The position numbers and the translations under genes are program-made. Shown here one piece after another: positions 6,868-8,309 of a DNA stretch of 8,309 bases; position 1 is the stretch's first letter, and the number at the start of each line of letters is the position of its first letter. This stretch comes from JBCCSZ01 sp039199225 (GTDB lineage Bacteria; Bacteroidota; Bacteroidia; Chitinophagales; Saprospiraceae). The notes beneath the pieces were generated by a model. That model searched no databases and was not told where the DNA came from. It saw only the letters and a program-made list of their open reading frames with translations. The stretch is taken from positions 1 to 8,309 of the forward strand of contig JBCCSZ010000336.1 of the NCBI GenBank assembly GCA_039199225.1, given 5' to 3'.

Positions 6868-7449
6868 TCAAATTTTAACACCTACCTCCTTTCGTAAACA
6901 AATCAATATCTTTTTTACCCCTTCAAGTAAATCTAAAATCTCTTTGTTAGGATTTCTACTATATTTTTTAATTAGATCATATTCTTGTTCTGGATTACAC
7001 GAATATGCTTCAATGAATCTATCATCCAATTTGATTTTTATTGAATAACAAATTCCATCATCTATTCGAATTAGCTGTTCAGGAAATCCATATTTATTTT
7101 GTTCTTTAGGAACTAAGGAATTAAATAAACTATCATAGTTATTAAAATTTTTGAATTCCAGATTATCCGAAATCCTAATAAGTGAATCTACTACTTTTTT
7201 TATTTTCCTCTTTGTGATATTGATGTTTTCTAAATTACCATCTCTTTTCAAATTATAGATTGGCTTTTGTTTATCATAGCGATTTATTGTGAATTCAGTC
7301 TTCCCAAATCCATCGCAAATCTGACACTCAGCTGTAATTGAGAATTCAAATTCCTTTATATCCTTCAATTTAATTCCTTGACCACTAATTCTTGAGCTGT
7401 TTATAAGGATTACCAAAAAAGCAATTATATATTTTTTGTTTAAAATCAA
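6868..7449 (-). CDS. AT-rich orphan gene, putative secreted protein of unknown function
   Basis: I do not recognise this 193-residue protein. It begins with a plausible signal peptide (NKKYIIAFLVILINSSRISG, residues 4-23) and a probable cut near residue 24, so it is likely exported. The mature part is Lys/Asn/Ile-rich and mixed alpha/beta in character. A CQICDGFG stretch (42-49) matches the CxxCxGxG zinc-binding pattern once, and Cys134, Cys150 and Cys184 could form disulfides instead. The start must be the TTG at 7449 or another non-ATG codon: an in-frame TGA lies just upstream and the protein contains no internal methionine. Hand counts of two 60-base lines in the gene (6961 and 7081) give 15 and 14 G+C, about a quarter, against 25 of 60 in one phosphatase line (6301). 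It sits between unrelated genes, bracketed by a short inverted repeat, which suggests acquisition by transfer. Confidence 0.65.
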   Translation of the reverse strand: MILNKKYIIAFLVILINSSRISGQGIKLKDIKEFEFSITAECQICDGFGKTEFTINRYDKQKPIYNLKRDGNLENINITKRKIKKVVDSLIRISDNLEFKNFNNYDSLFNSLVPKEQNKYGFPEQLIRIDDGICYSIKIKLDDRFIEAYSCNPEQEYDLIKKYSRNPNKEILDLLEGVKKILICLRKEVGVKI

Positions 7450-7485
7450 CTTTCAATGATTTTTTTATTTTAGAAATTAAATACT

Positions 7486-7497
7486 TCAAATATTTGA
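7486..7497. promoter_or_regulatory. 12-bp perfect AT palindrome upstream of the orphan gene
   Basis: TCAAATATTTGA is a perfect palindrome whose near edge lies 36 bases upstream of the TTG start at 7449. The position would suit an operator or promoter element, and TATTTG within it faintly resembles the Bacteroidota -7 box TAnnTTTG. In such AT-rich DNA a palindrome of this kind can arise by chance. Confidence 0.2.
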
Positions 7498-7520
7498 TTT
7501 GAATTTTATTTTTTATTCAT

Positions 7521-7529
7521 AGCACCGAA
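7521..7529 (+). repeat. Right copy of 9-bp inverted repeat bracketing the AT-rich gene
   Basis: AGCACCGAA is the exact inverse of the copy at 6848-6856. It lies 22 bases from the end of the T9SS-tailed gene and directly beside the palindrome at 7531-7540. AT-rich DNA starts immediately on its inner (low-coordinate) side. I see no target-site duplication outside the two copies. Confidence 0.45.
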
Positions 7530-7530
7530 C

Positions 7531-7540
7531 TAGGCGCCTA
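7531..7540. repeat. 10-bp perfect palindrome TAGGCGCCTA
   Basis: This GC-centred palindrome lies 11 bases downstream of the stop codon of the T9SS-tailed gene. On the transcript, GCGCC (7534-7538) could also pair with GGTGC (7523-7527 on plus as GCACC), giving a weak stem with one G-U pair and a six-base loop. There is no U-run after it, so a terminator role is doubtful. It may instead be a protein-binding or recombination site. Confidence 0.35.
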
Positions 7541-7550
7541 AACACTAATT

Positions 7551-8309
7551 TTAGCGAATAATCAAAAATCGATGGCTGTAAAATTGCTGGCCAGAAAGGT
7601 CTGTTATTTTCAGCAGATAGGCGCCTTCCGCAAGCCCGGACAACTGTAGTGTCACTTGTTGCTGAGCAGCCTGCGTTTTCCTGGACAGTTGCGATTGCCC
7701 TTGCAGATCGAATACTTCCAATTGAGTGGCTTTGTTGGGCAGACCAGTGATCGTGACTACCTCACTGGACGGATTGGGGTAAAGCGAAATAGAAACGGAA
7801 GACGCAAGCGTCGGTAAGCTCGTTGGCAGCTTTTGTAGGACAGATTGATAAATTTGACCAGCCCCACCCCTCTCAGACTGCCGTCCTCCAAGCACGAAGA
7901 GGTTTTGTTCTGCCTCAAAATACAGCAAGCGATTGGCAAAGGGCGATTGCCCAGAAGCTAAGGTGACAACCGTATCAAGCTGCCAATGCTCCCCTTGGTC
8001 AAAGGTTTCGTAGATTTTAATGTCTTGCAAAAAGCCTCCCTCCCAATCGACCAAGACTCCATAGGAATCGTCAAAAAAGCGGATGGCTTTGTGAGCGGTC
8101 AGCTTGGGGGCCTCAAAGTACATCCTTCGCCAGGATCGGCCGCTGTCATTGGTTTTGTAGATGGTATTTTCTTCGCCTGCAACCAAAAATGTTTCTGCAT
8201 CAATGATGACGGCTGTATTGATCCGAATGGCTTTGTCAACCGATATGTTACGCCAGTTTTTTCCGCCATCTGTTGTCTTGTAAACGGCTCCTGCATAGCC
8301 AAAACAAAG
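7551..8309 (-). CDS. Secreted Asp-box (BNR-like) repeat protein with T9SS C-terminal sorting domain (C-terminal part)
   Basis: The last 252 residues are present; the start lies beyond the right edge. Three Asp-box motifs of the form T-x-D-x-G-x-x-W are visible: TTDGGKNW (12-19), TNDSGRSW (53-60) and TFDQGEHW (102-109). Spacings of 41 and 49 residues fit successive blades of a beta-propeller of the BNR/YCF48-like/sialidase-fold type. Residues 173-252 form a type A T9SS sorting domain, with YPNPSSEVVTI, LEVFDLQGQ, LSGLAEGAYLLKI and a terminal FYSHRFLIIR. The protein should therefore cross the inner membrane by Sec, then be exported by the type IX system and perhaps anchored at the surface. Propellers like this are often adhesive or binding modules; no catalytic residues can be judged here. 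The stop is TAA at 7551. In-frame Met and TTG codons near 8186 are internal, since Asp-box homology continues upstream to the edge. Confidence 0.88.
   Translation of the reverse strand, partial: LCFGYAGAVYKTTDGGKNWRNISVDKAIRINTAVIIDAETFLVAGEENTIYKTNDSGRSWRRMYFEAPKLTAHKAIRFFDDSYGVLVDWEGGFLQDIKIYETFDQGEHWQLDTVVTLASGQSPFANRLLYFEAEQNLFVLGGRQSERGGAGQIYQSVLQKLPTSLPTLASSVSISLYPNPSSEVVTITGLPNKATQLEVFDLQGQSQLSRKTQAAQQQVTLQLSGLAEGAYLLKITDLSGQQFYSHRFLIIR

Overview
The window looks like a chromosomal stretch from a member of the Bacteroidota, possibly a Saprospira/Lewinella-type relative. The phylum call rests on three things. There is a C-terminal type IX secretion (T9SS) sorting domain. Starts lack recognisable Shine-Dalgarno sequences. 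The truncated gene at the left edge resembles the DUF5117/DUF5118-type zinc metalloproteases common in that phylum. The family-level guess is weak. Every gene I can support reads on the minus strand, so transcription runs from high to low coordinates. No tRNA, rRNA, CRISPR array, transposase or integrase gene is visible.

In transcription order the right edge begins with a truncated secreted protein (7551-8309): Asp-box/BNR repeats followed by a T9SS sorting tail. Next is a strikingly AT-rich orphan gene (6868-7449) encoding a putative secreted protein of unknown function. It lies between the two copies of a short inverted repeat and beside structured non-coding DNA (6613-6867), so it looks like an insert. 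Then come a complete inositol-monophosphatase family enzyme (5800-6612) and a MacB/FtsX-type ABC permease with no ATPase gene beside it (4472-5710). A 143-base gap follows, containing a degenerate GC-rich heptamer/octamer repeat.

The left half is a compact surface-polysaccharide module: a Wzx-type flippase (2880-4328), a Wzz-type chain-length protein (1780-2877) and a Wzy/O-antigen-ligase family protein (300-1787). The first two are 2 bases apart and the last two overlap by 8 bases, so they are probably one transcription unit. Together they would flip lipid-linked glycan units across the inner membrane, polymerise or ligate them, and control chain length. No glycosyltransferase, outer-membrane export protein or tyrosine kinase is in the window. 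The left edge holds the first 74 codons of the exported metalloprotease-like protein.

Most of the window is ordinary. The places worth a second look are the AT-rich orphan gene with its flanks, the intergenic repeat before the flippase gene, and the ambiguous start of the metalloprotease gene. I did not find a convincing new defence or mobile system.
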